Shown: positions 54,094-62,874, numbered from the stretch's first letter. The stretch: 64,000 nucleotides of DNA from Acidovorax sp. 107 (GCF_003058055.1 NZ_QBTZ01000001.1:4792001-4856000); one strand, 5' to 3'. The notes: a model not told the origin generated them from the letters alone. Translations and numbers: made by a program.

Positions 54094-55878
54094 TCAGGTC
54101 CCCGAGGTAGAAACCGAAACATCGGGAGCAGCGGGCAATGCTGCCGAAGGCGCGGTGCGTGCCACCTTGGCGGCAGTGGCATGGCCCCGGGGCGCACGGC
54201 CCGGAAGCAGCCGCCATGACACCCAGCCCAGCAGCACGCCGGTGGCCAGGAAGGCCAGGTCCATGCTGGCCCATACCCATTCACCCGCAGGCAGCGTGAT
54301 GCCCAGGTGGGTGTGGGTGGTCAGGGCGTTGATCACCGGGAGCAGGGCCCACACCAGGCCCGCTGCGCCCAGCGGCACCGACCAGCCCATGCGGCTGGGC
54401 CGGACCACGGCACTGGCCAGCGCCCACAGCAGGGCAAAACCCCAGGCGCTGAAGAACCAGGCCAGTTCCACATCTGCCCGGCCCTCGATGCCGAGGGGGA
54501 TCAGGCGGTTGGAGGCGATGTACACGCCGCACGCCAGCGGCAGTCCCGCCAGCGTGGCGATGTTGATGGCGGCCACCAGGCGTTCGCCAAACGGCGCCTT
54601 GCCGGTGTTGCTGGCCACAATCCCTTTGCGGCTGGCCTGCAGGTGTGACTTGGCGCTGCGCTTGACCGACCACAGCACCAGGCCGGTGGCGATCATCAGG
54701 CTGCCCAGCAGGCCAAAGGCGAACAGCGCCCAGCGCAGGCCGATGTCGGCAAACCGCGCCATGTGCAAGCCGTACAGCACGCCATAGGTGGTGACGGCGG
54801 GGCTGGCCGGGTCGGCCTGCTCCAGCCACTGGCCGGTGGTGCCATCAAACAGCAACCGGGGCGGTCGGTACTGAAGACGGTCGCCGGCATGCCGTGACAC
54901 TTCGACCACCACCCGACCCTGGGCATCGCGCCGCGCCTGCACGCCGCCAATGCGGCCGCCTTCCCATCGGGTGGTGGCGGCTTGCAGAATGGGCTGGAGC
55001 GCGATGGGTGGAAGCGGGTCTATCTGCTCGCTGGGTCCGCGCCGCACGCGGCGTTCGGGTTTTTCGCCCTGCAAGTCGGCAAAGTAGGCGTTGGCATCCA
55101 CACCCTTGTCGCCCCGGTAAGCGGTGGCGATGCCCGAGGGCAGGTACAGCGTGTGAAAGATCATCAGCCCGCTGAAGGTGATCATCAAATAGAACGGCAA
55201 CACCAGCACGCCACTGACGTTGTGCGCATCCAGCCAGGCGCGCTGCCCGCCCTTGCCGGGGCGGAAGGTGAAGAAGTCCTTGAAGAAGCGCCGGTGCGTG
55301 ACGATGCCACTGAGCAGCGCCACCAACATCATGAACGTGGCGGCGCCCACCACCCAGCGGCCCTCCAGCGCCCAGCGGCCTTTGGCGGCGGTGCGCAGTT
55401 CAAAGTGAAAGCGGTAGAAGAAGTCGCCACCCATGGTCTCCCGAGCGGGGATGGCCTCGCCCGTCTGCGGGTTCATGTGCAAGGTCTCAAAGCGGCCGTT
55501 GGCTTTGTCGCGCCAGAGTACGGTGACGGTGGGGTCGCGTGCATCGGGCAGGCGCAGGATCCATTGCGTCACGCTCGGGGCCTGGCGTTGCAAGGCGGCC
55601 AGCGCCTTGTCGGCCGCCTGGTGGTCGGTCGCCAACGGGTCGGCGCTCTGCAGGCCATGCCACTCGGGGTGCATCCAGCGCGTGAACTCGCTTTTGAAGA
55701 ACGACAGCGTGCCGGTGAGGAAGATGGCAAACAGCAGCCAGCCCAGCACCAGACCGGCCCAGGTGTGCACCCAGGCCATCGCCTGGCGAAAGCCTTCGCG
55801 GTCCTTGGAGGCGGCGCAGGCCTGGGGGGATGCCGCGCCCTCAACGTTGCGCGAGGAGCGGGGGGCGCGCGCCGTCAT
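54094..55878 (-). CDS. PepSY-associated TM protein, putative ferric-siderophore reductase
   Basis: 594 aa. HTWAGLVLGWLLFAIFLTGTLSFF is the first TM of the PepSY_TM family; conserved HFELR, LDAHNVSGVLVLPFYLMITFSGLMIF and YGLHMARFADIGLRWALFAFGLLGSLMIATG follow, then two further TM pairs. It is longer than the other PepSY protein in the window by a C-terminal membrane block (about residues 460-560). Its ATG overlaps the DUF3649 gene by 4 nt. Such proteins are thought to reduce ferric siderophores or heme at the inner membrane. Confidence 0.87.
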   Translation of the reverse strand: MTARAPRSSRNVEGAASPQACAASKDREGFRQAMAWVHTWAGLVLGWLLFAIFLTGTLSFFKSEFTRWMHPEWHGLQSADPLATDHQAADKALAALQRQAPSVTQWILRLPDARDPTVTVLWRDKANGRFETLHMNPQTGEAIPARETMGGDFFYRFHFELRTAAKGRWALEGRWVVGAATFMMLVALLSGIVTHRRFFKDFFTFRPGKGGQRAWLDAHNVSGVLVLPFYLMITFSGLMIFHTLYLPSGIATAYRGDKGVDANAYFADLQGEKPERRVRRGPSEQIDPLPPIALQPILQAATTRWEGGRIGGVQARRDAQGRVVVEVSRHAGDRLQYRPPRLLFDGTTGQWLEQADPASPAVTTYGVLYGLHMARFADIGLRWALFAFGLLGSLMIATGLVLWSVKRSAKSHLQASRKGIVASNTGKAPFGERLVAAINIATLAGLPLACGVYIASNRLIPLGIEGRADVELAWFFSAWGFALLWALASAVVRPSRMGWSVPLGAAGLVWALLPVINALTTHTHLGITLPAGEWVWASMDLAFLATGVLLGWVSWRLLPGRAPRGHATAAKVARTAPSAALPAAPDVSVSTSGT

Positions 55879-56192
55879 GCTGCGCTCCCCAACGATGCCA
55901 GCCACTGTGGCGCAGTCGCATAAGCGCCCAGTGCCAGCGCGGGTAGTACGGTGCCGCCCCAGGCCCCCCAGGCGGTGCGCGCATAAAACGCCCAGGCCAC
56001 GGCCCCTGCATAGGCCAGCCATGCGAGCATGGTGGCAGTGAGCACCGCCTCCACCCGTGGCAGGCCGGGCACCAGTGCGAGGCTCAGTGCCCCAGCCAGG
56101 CTGGCTGCCAGCGCGTAGCCACCTGCCGCCGCCGCAACGGCGCGCGACGCAATGGCCAGGCGGTAGCGCACATCTACGCATGCCGTTTTCAT
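55875..56192 (-). CDS. DUF3649 iron-uptake-associated membrane protein
   Basis: 105 aa. Segments RLAIASRAVAAAAGGYALAASLA, LTATMLAWLAYAGAVAWAFYA and WGAWGGTVLPALALGAYA give three or four TM helices. The YRLAIASRAVAAxxGGYAL start is the DUF3649 signature. First gene of the operon with PepSY_TM, DUF3325 and receptor 4, below a Fur-like site. Function unknown. Confidence 0.85.
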   Translation of the reverse strand: MKTACVDVRYRLAIASRAVAAAAGGYALAASLAGALSLALVPGLPRVEAVLTATMLAWLAYAGAVAWAFYARTAWGAWGGTVLPALALGAYATAPQWLASLGSAA

Positions 56193-56464
56193 GGCCGCAG
56201 CGCCGTCGGTGCAGCGCGTTGGCAATCAGGGTGTGGCAGCACTCCCAAAGGGCGGGGGCAGGCAGGGCGGCGCAGCATGGACAGGGCTCCAGTCGTTGGA
56301 TGGGTAAACAAACCAAACGCTGGCTGTTGCAGGTGACATGGGTCACCGGCTGGCTGGCTTCCAGGTGAAGTCATCCCCCTGTGGGGGTGGGCTGAGCGCC
56401 TGCCCTTGTTGCGTGCACAGACAAATGTCAGTGCGCGCGACGCGGCGGGAGATGATGGTTCGGT

Positions 56465-56497
56465 ATTTTAATGTGGTTGCAAATCATTCGCATTAAA
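56465..56497 (-). promoter_or_regulatory. Fur-like site and -10 box before the DUF3649 operon
   Basis: On the minus strand the core AATGCGAATGATTT (56481-56494) differs in one base from the site before the PepSY operon, and a TAAAAT -10 lies at 56465-56470. The gap 56193-56607 otherwise holds only a CCCCC/GGGGG hairpin near 56375 and the bacterioferritin terminator. Confidence 0.55.
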
Positions 56498-56566
56498 GAA
56501 TGAAGAAATTGCGAAGGTTGATGTGCAGTTGCAACAGAGTGTGATCGGGCCTGCCGATGCGGGGCG

Positions 56567-56590
56567 AAAAAAAACGGGCCGAAGCCCGTT
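56567..56590 (-). terminator. Rho-independent terminator of the bacterioferritin gene
   Basis: On the minus strand AACGGGC-TTCG-GCCCGTT followed by a run of T (56567-56574 read as A on plus). Confidence 0.85.
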
Positions 56591-56607
56591 GGGAGGTCCG
56601 CAGCCGT

Positions 56608-57084
56608 TTATTCGATGTCGCCCATCTGGGACTGCAGGTAGTTGGGCAGCCCCACCTTGCCGATCAGGTCGATCTGGGTTTCGAGGAAGTCGATGTGCTC
56701 CTCGGTGTCGTCCAGGATCTTTTGCAGCAGGTCACGCGACACATAGTCCCGCACGCTTTCGCAGTGGGCAATGCCGTCCTTGATGGTGGCCTGGGCGCCT
56801 TGTTCGGCGCGCAGGTCGCAGGCCAGGATCTCCGGCACGTCTTCGCCCACCTGGATCTTGGCCAGGTCCTGCAGGTTGGGCAGGCCGTCGAGCGTGAAGA
56901 TGCGGTCCATGAGCCAGTCGGCATGCTTCATCTCGCCGATGGACTCCGAATATTCCTTCTTGGCCAGCTTGTCGAAGCCCCAGTGCTTGAGCATGCGGTA
57001 GTGCAGAAAGTACTGGTTGATGGCCGTGAGTTCGTTCTTGAGCTGGGCCTGCAGATGGCCAATGACCTGTGCGTCACCTTTCAT
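56608..57084 (-). CDS. bfr: Bacterioferritin
   Basis: 158-aa iron-storage protein that forms 24-mer shells with heme between subunit pairs. The ferroxidase ligands Glu18 (KNELTA), Glu51 and His54 (GEMKHADW) and the heme ligand Met52 are all present. A Glu-rich later helix (DTEEHIDFLETQ) holds the second metal site. AAGGAG precedes the ATG. Divergent from ahpC, so iron storage and peroxide defence share a 286-nt control region. Confidence 0.95.
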   Translation of the reverse strand: MKGDAQVIGHLQAQLKNELTAINQYFLHYRMLKHWGFDKLAKKEYSESIGEMKHADWLMDRIFTLDGLPNLQDLAKIQVGEDVPEILACDLRAEQGAQATIKDGIAHCESVRDYVSRDLLQKILDDTEEHIDFLETQIDLIGKVGLPNYLQSQMGDIE

Positions 57085-57265
57085 GGGGACTCCTTGTAGT
57101 GTGTGGATTCGGCGTTGATTGTCGTGAGCCACATCAAGTCGCGCAAGGCAAGCCCCTGTCACCGCGTGCGGGGTGCGTGTGATGCTGAGAGGCATTCGTG
57201 TTCACGCGCATGGGTTCCCTCTTCTGCATGGGGTGGCTGGCCGTGGCTGTGGATGTTGTCGTTGT

Positions 57266-57331
57266 ATAGTAATTAGCAATTGATTCAATTCAATCAATTA
57301 ATTGGATTGATGGGTGGGAAATGCCTAAACT
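57266..57331 (+). promoter_or_regulatory. OxyR-spaced site and promoter before ahpC
   Basis: ATAG-N7-CAAT-N7-ATTC-N7-TAAT (57266-57302) follows the four-block, 7-nt spacing of the OxyR consensus ATAG/CTAT/ATAG/CTAT with 11 of 16 block positions matching. Directly after it come TTGGAT (57302-57307) and TAAACT (57326-57331) at 18-nt spacing, as expected for an activator adjoining the -35. Visual match only. Confidence 0.4.
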
Positions 57332-57370
57332 CCAGTCCTGTTCAGTTAACCAACCACTAAGGAAACAGCA

Positions 57371-57946
57371 ATGTCCCTGATCAATACGCAAGTTCAGCCC
57401 TTCAAGACCACCGCTTTCGTCAATCGTGACGGCAAGGGTGAATTCATCGAAGTGACCGAGCAGTCCCTCAAGGGCAAGTGGTCCGTGCTGATCTTCATGC
57501 CTGCAGCCTTCACCTTCAACTGCCCTACCGAAATCGAAGACGCTGCCGACAACTACGCTGAATTCCAGAAGGCCGGTGCCGAGGTCTACATCGTGACCAC
57601 CGACACGCACTTCTCGCACAAGGTGTGGCACGAGACCTCCGACGCCGTCGGCAAGGCCAAGTTCCCTCTGGTGGGCGACCCAACGCACCAGCTGACCAAC
57701 GCTTTTGGCGTGCACATCCCTGAAGAAGGCCTGGCACTGCGCGGCACGTTCGTGATCAACCCCGATGGCGTGATCAAGACGATGGAAATCCACTCCAACG
57801 AAATCGCCCGCGACGTGTCGGAAACCCTGCGCAAGCTCAAGGCTGCCCAGTTCACCGCCGCCAACCCTGGCCAGGTCTGCCCCGCCAAGTGGAAGGAAGG
57901 CGCCAAGACCCTGACGCCTTCGCTGGACCTGGTCGGCAAGATCTAA
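57371..57946 (+). CDS. ahpC: Alkyl hydroperoxide reductase, peroxiredoxin subunit AhpC
   Basis: 191 aa. The peroxidatic Cys51 lies in FTFNCPTE and the resolving Cys170 in GQVCPAKW, the typical 2-Cys arrangement; the end TLTPSLDLVGKI is the AhpC tail. It reduces hydrogen peroxide and organic peroxides, and is re-reduced by AhpF encoded downstream. The residue before Cys51 is Asn rather than the Val of E. coli. A terminator separates it from ahpF. Confidence 0.97.
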   Translation: MSLINTQVQPFKTTAFVNRDGKGEFIEVTEQSLKGKWSVLIFMPAAFTFNCPTEIEDAADNYAEFQKAGAEVYIVTTDTHFSHKVWHETSDAVGKAKFPLVGDPTHQLTNAFGVHIPEEGLALRGTFVINPDGVIKTMEIHSNEIARDVSETLRKLKAAQFTAANPGQVCPAKWKEGAKTLTPSLDLVGKI

Positions 57947-57967
57947 GCCTCCGTATTCGGCCCTCCC

Positions 57968-58016
57968 AAGCCGGACAGCGTCGTGGCGCGTGTGCGCCAT
58001 GCCGTCCGGCTTTTTT
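57968..58016 (+). terminator. Terminator or attenuator between ahpC and ahpF
   Basis: AGCCGGAC (57969-57976) pairs with GTCCGGCT (58004-58011), an inner GGCGC/GCGCC hairpin sits in the loop, then six T. Its place suggests that ahpF is expressed at a lower level than ahpC. Confidence 0.75.
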
Positions 58017-58105
58017 ACGCCCGGAAGTTGACTTGCAGGCTGGACCTACCAGCTGCTTGCCGTCACCCTTCCCGCAACACCACTCAAAATTCAAAGGACA
58101 CCGCC

Positions 58106-59674
58106 ATGCTCGACGAACAACTCAAAACCCAGCTTTCCGCTTACCTCGAGCGCGTACAGCAGCCGTTTGAGCTGGTGGCCTCCCTGGACGACAGCGAGAC
58201 GGCGCGCGACATGCGCGAGCTGCTGACAACCATCCAGGCGCTGCGCAGCGACAAGATCACCCTGCGCACCGATGGCAACGATGCGCGCAAGCCGTCCTTC
58301 AGCCTGCAGCGCGTAGGCGCCACCAACAGCCTGCGCTTTGCCGGCCTGCCCCTGGGCCACGAGTTCACGTCGCTGGTGCTGGCCCTGCTGTGGACGGGCG
58401 GCCACCCACCCAAGGTGGAGCAGGACGTGATCGACTCGATCAAGGCGCTGGAAGGTGACTTCAACTTCGAGGTCTACATGAGCCTGACCTGCCACAACTG
58501 CCCCGACGTGGTGCAGGCGCTGTCGCTCATGGCCATCGTCAACCCCCAGATCAAGACCACAGTGATCGAGGGCGGCGCCTTCCAGCAGGAAGTGACCGAC
58601 CGTGAAATCATGGCCGTACCCATGGTGTTCCTGAACGGGCAGGTGTTTGGCTCGGGCCGCATGACGATTGAAGAGATCGTGGCCAAGCTCGACACCGGCT
58701 CCGCCGCCCGTGAAGCTGCCAAGCTCAGTGCCAAGGCACCGTACGACGTGCTCATCGTCGGTGGCGGCCCCGCAGGCGCCGCCGCTGCCGTGTATGCGGC
58801 CCGCAAGGGCATCCGCACCGGCGTGGCTGCCGAGCGCTTTGGCGGCCAGGTCAACGACACGCTGGGCATCGAGAACTACATCTCGGTGATCGAGACCGAC
58901 GGCCCCAAGTTTGCCGCCGCGCTGGAGGCCCACACCCGCGCCTACGACGTGGACATCATGAACCTGCAGCGCGCCCACAAGCTGATTCCGGCCGCACAGC
59001 CGGGCGGGCTGATCGAGGTGCAGCTGGCCAATGGCGGCACGCTCAAGGCCAAGACGGTGATCCTGTCCACCGGCGCGCGCTGGCGCAACGTCAACGTGCC
59101 CGGCGAAGCCGAGTACAAGAACAAGGGCGTGGCCTACTGCCCGCACTGTGACGGCCCGCTGTTCAAAGGCAAGCGCACGGCGGTGATTGGCGGCGGCAAC
59201 TCGGGTGTCGAGGCCGCCATCGACCTCGCAGGTATCGTGGCGCACGTCACGTTGGTGGAATTTGCCGACCAGCTCAAGGCTGACGCCGTGCTGGTCAGGA
59301 AGCTCCAAAGCCTGCCCAACGTGACCATCCACACCAACGCGCAGACCACCGAGATCACGGGTGCCGACGGCAAGGTCAATGGCCTCAAATTCAAGGACCG
59401 CGCGACGGGCGAAGAGCAGCTGGTGCCGCTGGAAGGTGTGTTTGTGCAGATCGGCCTGGTGCCCAACACCGACTGGCTCAAGGGCACGGTGGCCTTGAGC
59501 AAGTTTGGCGAGATCGAGATCGATGCCAAGGGGCACACCAACGTACCCGGTGTGTTTGCCGCGGGCGACTGCACCACGGTGCCCTACAAGCAGATCGTGA
59601 TTGCTGCAGGCGCTGGCTCCACGGCCGCGCTGAGCGCGTTCGATCACCTGATACGCACCAGTGTGCCAGCGTGA
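58106..59674 (+). CDS. ahpF: Alkyl hydroperoxide reductase subunit F
   Basis: 522-aa flavoprotein that passes electrons from NADH to AhpC. The N-terminal tandem thioredoxin-fold domain has the CHNC pair (Cys129, Cys132). A FAD domain starts with [14 protein letters not shown], the NADH domain has [12 protein letters not shown], and the thioredoxin-reductase-like redox pair is in [21 protein letters not shown] closes the FAD site. The ATG at 58106 follows AAGGA; the frame is open upstream into the terminator. Confidence 0.97.
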   Translation: MLDEQLKTQLSAYLERVQQPFELVASLDDSETARDMRELLTTIQALRSDKITLRTDGNDARKPSFSLQRVGATNSLRFAGLPLGHEFTSLVLALLWTGGHPPKVEQDVIDSIKALEGDFNFEVYMSLTCHNCPDVVQALSLMAIVNPQIKTTVIEGGAFQQEVTDREIMAVPMVFLNGQVFGSGRMTIEEIVAKLDTGSAAREAAKLSAKAPYDVLIVGGGPAGAAAAVYAARKGIRTGVAAERFGGQVNDTLGIENYISVIETDGPKFAAALEAHTRAYDVDIMNLQRAHKLIPAAQPGGLIEVQLANGGTLKAKTVILSTGARWRNVNVPGEAEYKNKGVAYCPHCDGPLFKGKRTAVIGGGNSGVEAAIDLAGIVAHVTLVEFADQLKADAVLVRKLQSLPNVTIHTNAQTTEITGADGKVNGLKFKDRATGEEQLVPLEGVFVQIGLVPNTDWLKGTVALSKFGEIEIDAKGHTNVPGVFAAGDCTTVPYKQIVIAAGAGSTAALSAFDHLIRTSVPA

Positions 59675-59677
59675 TTT

Positions 59678-59737
59678 TTAGAGAAAATGGGCTGGTAGTG
59701 CTTATCCAATAAACCTATCAAGCTATCAAATTAGAAG
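59678..59737 (-). repeat. Dispersed ~60-bp repeat, copy H
   Basis: Read on the minus strand: TAATTTGATAGCTTGATAGG, then AAGCACTACCAGCCCATTTT. It begins 3 nt after the ahpF stop and precedes the terminator. Confidence 0.65.
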
Positions 59738-59770
59738 CGGCGGAGCTGTGAAGAGCAGCCCCGCCGTTTT
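59738..59770. terminator. Terminator between ahpF and the second porin
   Basis: CGGCGGAGCTG (59738-59748) pairs with CAGCCCCGCCG (59756-59766) with one mismatch, then TTTTCTTTTT. It serves ahpF and may also act on the convergent porin transcript. Confidence 0.7.
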
Positions 59771-59804
59771 CTTTTTGCCCTGAATGCCCGCGTGTGAATC
59801 CGGG

Positions 59805-60866
59805 TCAGAAGGTGTGCAGCACGCCGGTGGTGATGCCGGTGGCGCGGTCCTTGTTGGCGGTGCCCTGGAAGCCGTCGCGCCACTGGGTGCGGTCCAGCTC
59901 TGCATACAGTTTGGTGCGGCGTGAAAGCTTGTACTCGGCAAACAGAAGGGCCCGGGTGTAGCCGTCTTCCTGCTTGCCGGTTCGCTGGCGGTCCAGGCGG
60001 TACACGGCGACGGTGATGTCCAGCAGGCCCGTGGCAGACCACGTCGCACCCGCTGACTGCACCCGCTGCTCCGTGCGTGCCGTGGTGGATGTGTCGGCTT
60101 CGCTGCGCGCGGTGTTGGCGGCCAGGCGCACGCTGCCCAGCTGGTAGGCGGCGCCCAGTGTGAAGGCCTGCAGTGCCAGGTTGTCTGCCGTTTTGAAACG
60201 CTGGACGGCGCCCGAAGCGGTCCAGGCCCCTGTGGCATAGGTCAAGCCCGCACCTGCCGAGGACTGGGCCGAGGTGCTCCCGGCGTTTTCTCCGAAGCTG
60301 TACATGGCGCGCGCGGTGACGGGACCGAACCGGCCCGTGTATTTGAGGGCGTTGTCCAGCCGGTAAGAGCCGCTGGAAGAGCCTGCCGTGCCATATTCAA
60401 TGCCCAGGCCATGGCTGCTCAAGGCCGCCGTGGCGATGTTGGGGTTGAACGACGCGAAGCGCATGCCGGCTGCGTCAACGGGGCTCACGGCGTCGGCCAG
60501 CAAATTGGTCTGCCGGCCCACCGTCACCTGGCCCCAGGCGCTGCCCAGGCCGACGATGGCGGCGCGGTCAAAAAACTTGGTGCTGGCGGTACTGCCGCTG
60601 TCGATGTTCAGGCCGGTTTCGAAGTTGAAGAGCGCGTAGAGGCCGTCCCCCAGTTCCTCCCGGCCCCGCAAGCCGAAGCGGCTGGTGCTGTTGACGCCGG
60701 TGGCCAGGGTGGTCGCAGAGGCGGCGCTGGGCGCGTTGGCGGCGGTCATGCCGGTGGTGTGGCGCACGCCGGCATCGGCTATGCCGTACAGGGTGGTGCT
60801 GCTCTGCGCCAGGGTGAGTGCGGGCGTGGCCAGTGCGGCCAGCCATGCCAGATGTTGGGGTTTCAT
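59805..60866 (-). CDS. Outer-membrane porin, Gram-negative porin family
   Basis: 353 aa. Signal peptide ending TLAQ, mature start SSTTLYGIADAGVRHTT, then STSRFGLRGREELGDGLYALFNFETG and the terminal TTGVLHTF. It differs from the Omp32-like porin at 37.5 kb in length and loops, so it is probably a more specialised channel. AAGGAG sets the start. It is 149 nt downstream of two solute-binding protein genes on the same strand and could be co-expressed with them. Confidence 0.92.
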   Translation of the reverse strand: MKPQHLAWLAALATPALTLAQSSTTLYGIADAGVRHTTGMTAANAPSAASATTLATGVNSTSRFGLRGREELGDGLYALFNFETGLNIDSGSTASTKFFDRAAIVGLGSAWGQVTVGRQTNLLADAVSPVDAAGMRFASFNPNIATAALSSHGLGIEYGTAGSSSGSYRLDNALKYTGRFGPVTARAMYSFGENAGSTSAQSSAGAGLTYATGAWTASGAVQRFKTADNLALQAFTLGAAYQLGSVRLAANTARSEADTSTTARTEQRVQSAGATWSATGLLDITVAVYRLDRQRTGKQEDGYTRALLFAEYKLSRRTKLYAELDRTQWRDGFQGTANKDRATGITTGVLHTF

Positions 60867-61015
60867 AGGTCTCCTTGTCGTTGTTGTGGCGCGCACAGCG
60901 GTGCGCCGCACGGAGTGCCCGCGTGCGGTGGGGTGGGTTGCTTTTTTTTGGAAGGTGGCGCCGCAGTGGACGCCTGGCGCGGCGCCAGGATGGCTGCCGC
61001 GCTATCGACTGAGCG

Positions 61016-61855
61016 TCAGCGGGCGGCCGCAGGCTCCATGCCGGTGCTGCGCACGATGGGTGCTGCCGCCGGTGCCGCCAGGAAGCGGATCAGATGCCGC
61101 GCCGCGTCGGGGTTCTCTGCCCCTGCGGCCACGCCAGCCGAGAAGAAAACGCGCTGCTGGACTTCATCCGGCAGCGGTCCGACGAACTCCAGCTCTTTGA
61201 AAGGCAGCAGCTCGCTGACCTGCTGGAAACCGATCTCGGCGTCGCCACGCAACACCACCGCGCCCACGCGCTCGCTGAAGATCTTGGTGGCCTTGCCCTT
61301 GATCTGCTCGGCCACGCCCAGGCGCGGGAACAGTTCGTCCGAGAGGTAGGTTCCGCTGGCGCTGGCGGAATAGGCGATCGATCTGGCATTCAGCAAGGTG
61401 TGTTTGAGTGCCTCCACCGTGCTGATGTCGGGCTTGGGCGTGCCCTTGCGCACGCTCATGCCGATCATGGAGCGGGCCAGGTCCACGCGGCTGCCTGGCT
61501 GCACCTTGCCCTGCGCCACCAAAGCCTCCAGTCCTGAATCGGCCAGGATGACGATGTCGAACTGCTCGCCGCGGGCGAAGCGGCTGGGGATGGAGTCGGG
61601 TGCCTTGCCCATCGACGCGCCCCGCGCGGTGACCACCTTGTGGCCGGTGGCCTGTTCGTACAGGGGAATCAGCTGGTCATAGGCGGCGGAAAAACCGCCC
61701 GAGGTGACGACGCGGATTTCTGCCGCCTGCGCGCCGGAGGGCGCTGCCGCGCCCAGCGCCAGGCCCAGGCTCAACGCCGCGCCGAGCAGGGCGCTCAGCG
61801 CCCGGCGGCGGGGCATTCCGGGGGGGCTCACAGTGGCTGGCTTGAAGGGTTGCAT
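61016..61855 (-). CDS. Orphan periplasmic substrate-binding protein, ModA-like
   Basis: 279 aa. A long export signal with RRRALSALLGAALSLGLALG is followed by EIRVVTSGGFSAAYDQLIPLYEQATGH and the SRFARGEQFDIVILADSGLEALVAQG pattern of type 2 periplasmic binding proteins of the molybdate/sulfate group. AGGAG precedes the ATG. No ABC permease or ATPase is encoded nearby, so a molybdate role is doubtful; an organic-anion or sensory function is just as possible. It starts 44 nt after the TctC-like gene. Confidence 0.83.
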   Translation of the reverse strand: MQPFKPATVSPPGMPRRRALSALLGAALSLGLALGAAAPSGAQAAEIRVVTSGGFSAAYDQLIPLYEQATGHKVVTARGASMGKAPDSIPSRFARGEQFDIVILADSGLEALVAQGKVQPGSRVDLARSMIGMSVRKGTPKPDISTVEALKHTLLNARSIAYSASASGTYLSDELFPRLGVAEQIKGKATKIFSERVGAVVLRGDAEIGFQQVSELLPFKELEFVGPLPDEVQQRVFFSAGVAAGAENPDAARHLIRFLAAPAAAPIVRSTGMEPAAAR

Positions 61856-61899
61856 GTCATGTCTCCTGGTTGTTGTAGTTGGGGTTGCGGGCTGCTTTG

Positions 61900-62874
61900 T
61901 CAGTCGGCGGTTATCTTGCGCTCGTGGATGATGCGGCCCCACTTGCTGTATTCGGAGGCAATGAATTTGCCCAGCTCATCGCGGGTGCTGGGCGATGCGG
62001 TCTGGCCATGCTTGAGCAGGCTTTCGCGCACTTCGGGGGTGTTGAGCACCTTCACCAGTTCGGCATTCCAGCGGTCCAGCAAGGGTTTGGGCGTCTTGGC
62101 CGACGCCACGAAGGCGTACCAGTTCGTGGCGTTGAATCCAGGGAAGGTCTCTGCCACCGTGGGTACGTTGGGCAGGTAGGCGGGACGCGTCAGTCCGGTG
62201 GTGGCCAATGGAATGAGCTTGCCCGACTCGATGTGGGGCAGGGCGGTGGGGGGCGCTGCGTAGAACGCGGTCACACGACCTCCCAGTACATCCTGCAGCG
62301 CGGGGGCGCCGCCCTTGTAGGGCACGTGCACGGTATCGATCTTGGCGACGTCGTTGAGCAGTTCACCCGCCAGGTGCGCTGCCGAACCGGGGCCGGTGGA
62401 CGCAAAGTCGAACTTGCCCGGCTCGCGCTTGGCCTTGGCCACGAATTCTCCCAGGGTCTTGATGCCGGTGCTGGCGGGCACCACCAGCACGTTGGGGAAG
62501 CTCACGCCCATGGTGATGGGCGCCAGATCCTTGAGCGGGTCGTAGCGGACGCTCATGAAATGGGGGGCGATGCTGAGCGGGCCAATGGAGCCGAACAGCA
62601 GCACCGAGCCGTCCGACGGGCCCGTGGCGACCTGGGTGTGGGCCAGGTTGCCTCCCGCGCCGGGCTTGTTGTCCACCACCACGCTCTGGCCGATGTTCTC
62701 GCCCAGCTTCTTGGCGATCAACCGCGCCGCGATGTCTGCTGAACCGCCCGCAGCAAAGCCGACCACCAGGGTCACCGGCTTCTTGGGAGGAAAGTCCTGG
62801 GCTTGGGCGGCTGTGTGGACCAGGGGGAGGCATGTGGCCAGGGCGGCGGCCGCGATCAGTGAGCGTCGTTGCAT
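61900..62874 (-). CDS. Bug/TctC family tripartite tricarboxylate-type binding protein
   Basis: 324 aa. Signal peptide, then FPPKKPVTLVVGFAAGGSADIAARL, NKPGAGGNLA, YDPLKDLAPITM and YKGGAPALQDVLGGRV, all hallmarks of Bug receptors. The ligand is usually a carboxylate held by two water-mediated contacts. TctA/TctB membrane subunits are not encoded in the window, as is common for the many orphan Bug genes of beta-proteobacteria. Divergent from a LysR gene; the frame has an alternative ATG 9 codons upstream. Confidence 0.9.
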   Translation of the reverse strand: MQRRSLIAAAALATCLPLVHTAAQAQDFPPKKPVTLVVGFAAGGSADIAARLIAKKLGENIGQSVVVDNKPGAGGNLAHTQVATGPSDGSVLLFGSIGPLSIAPHFMSVRYDPLKDLAPITMGVSFPNVLVVPASTGIKTLGEFVAKAKREPGKFDFASTGPGSAAHLAGELLNDVAKIDTVHVPYKGGAPALQDVLGGRVTAFYAAPPTALPHIESGKLIPLATTGLTRPAYLPNVPTVAETFPGFNATNWYAFVASAKTPKPLLDRWNAELVKVLNTPEVRESLLKHGQTASPSTRDELGKFIASEYSKWGRIIHERKITAD

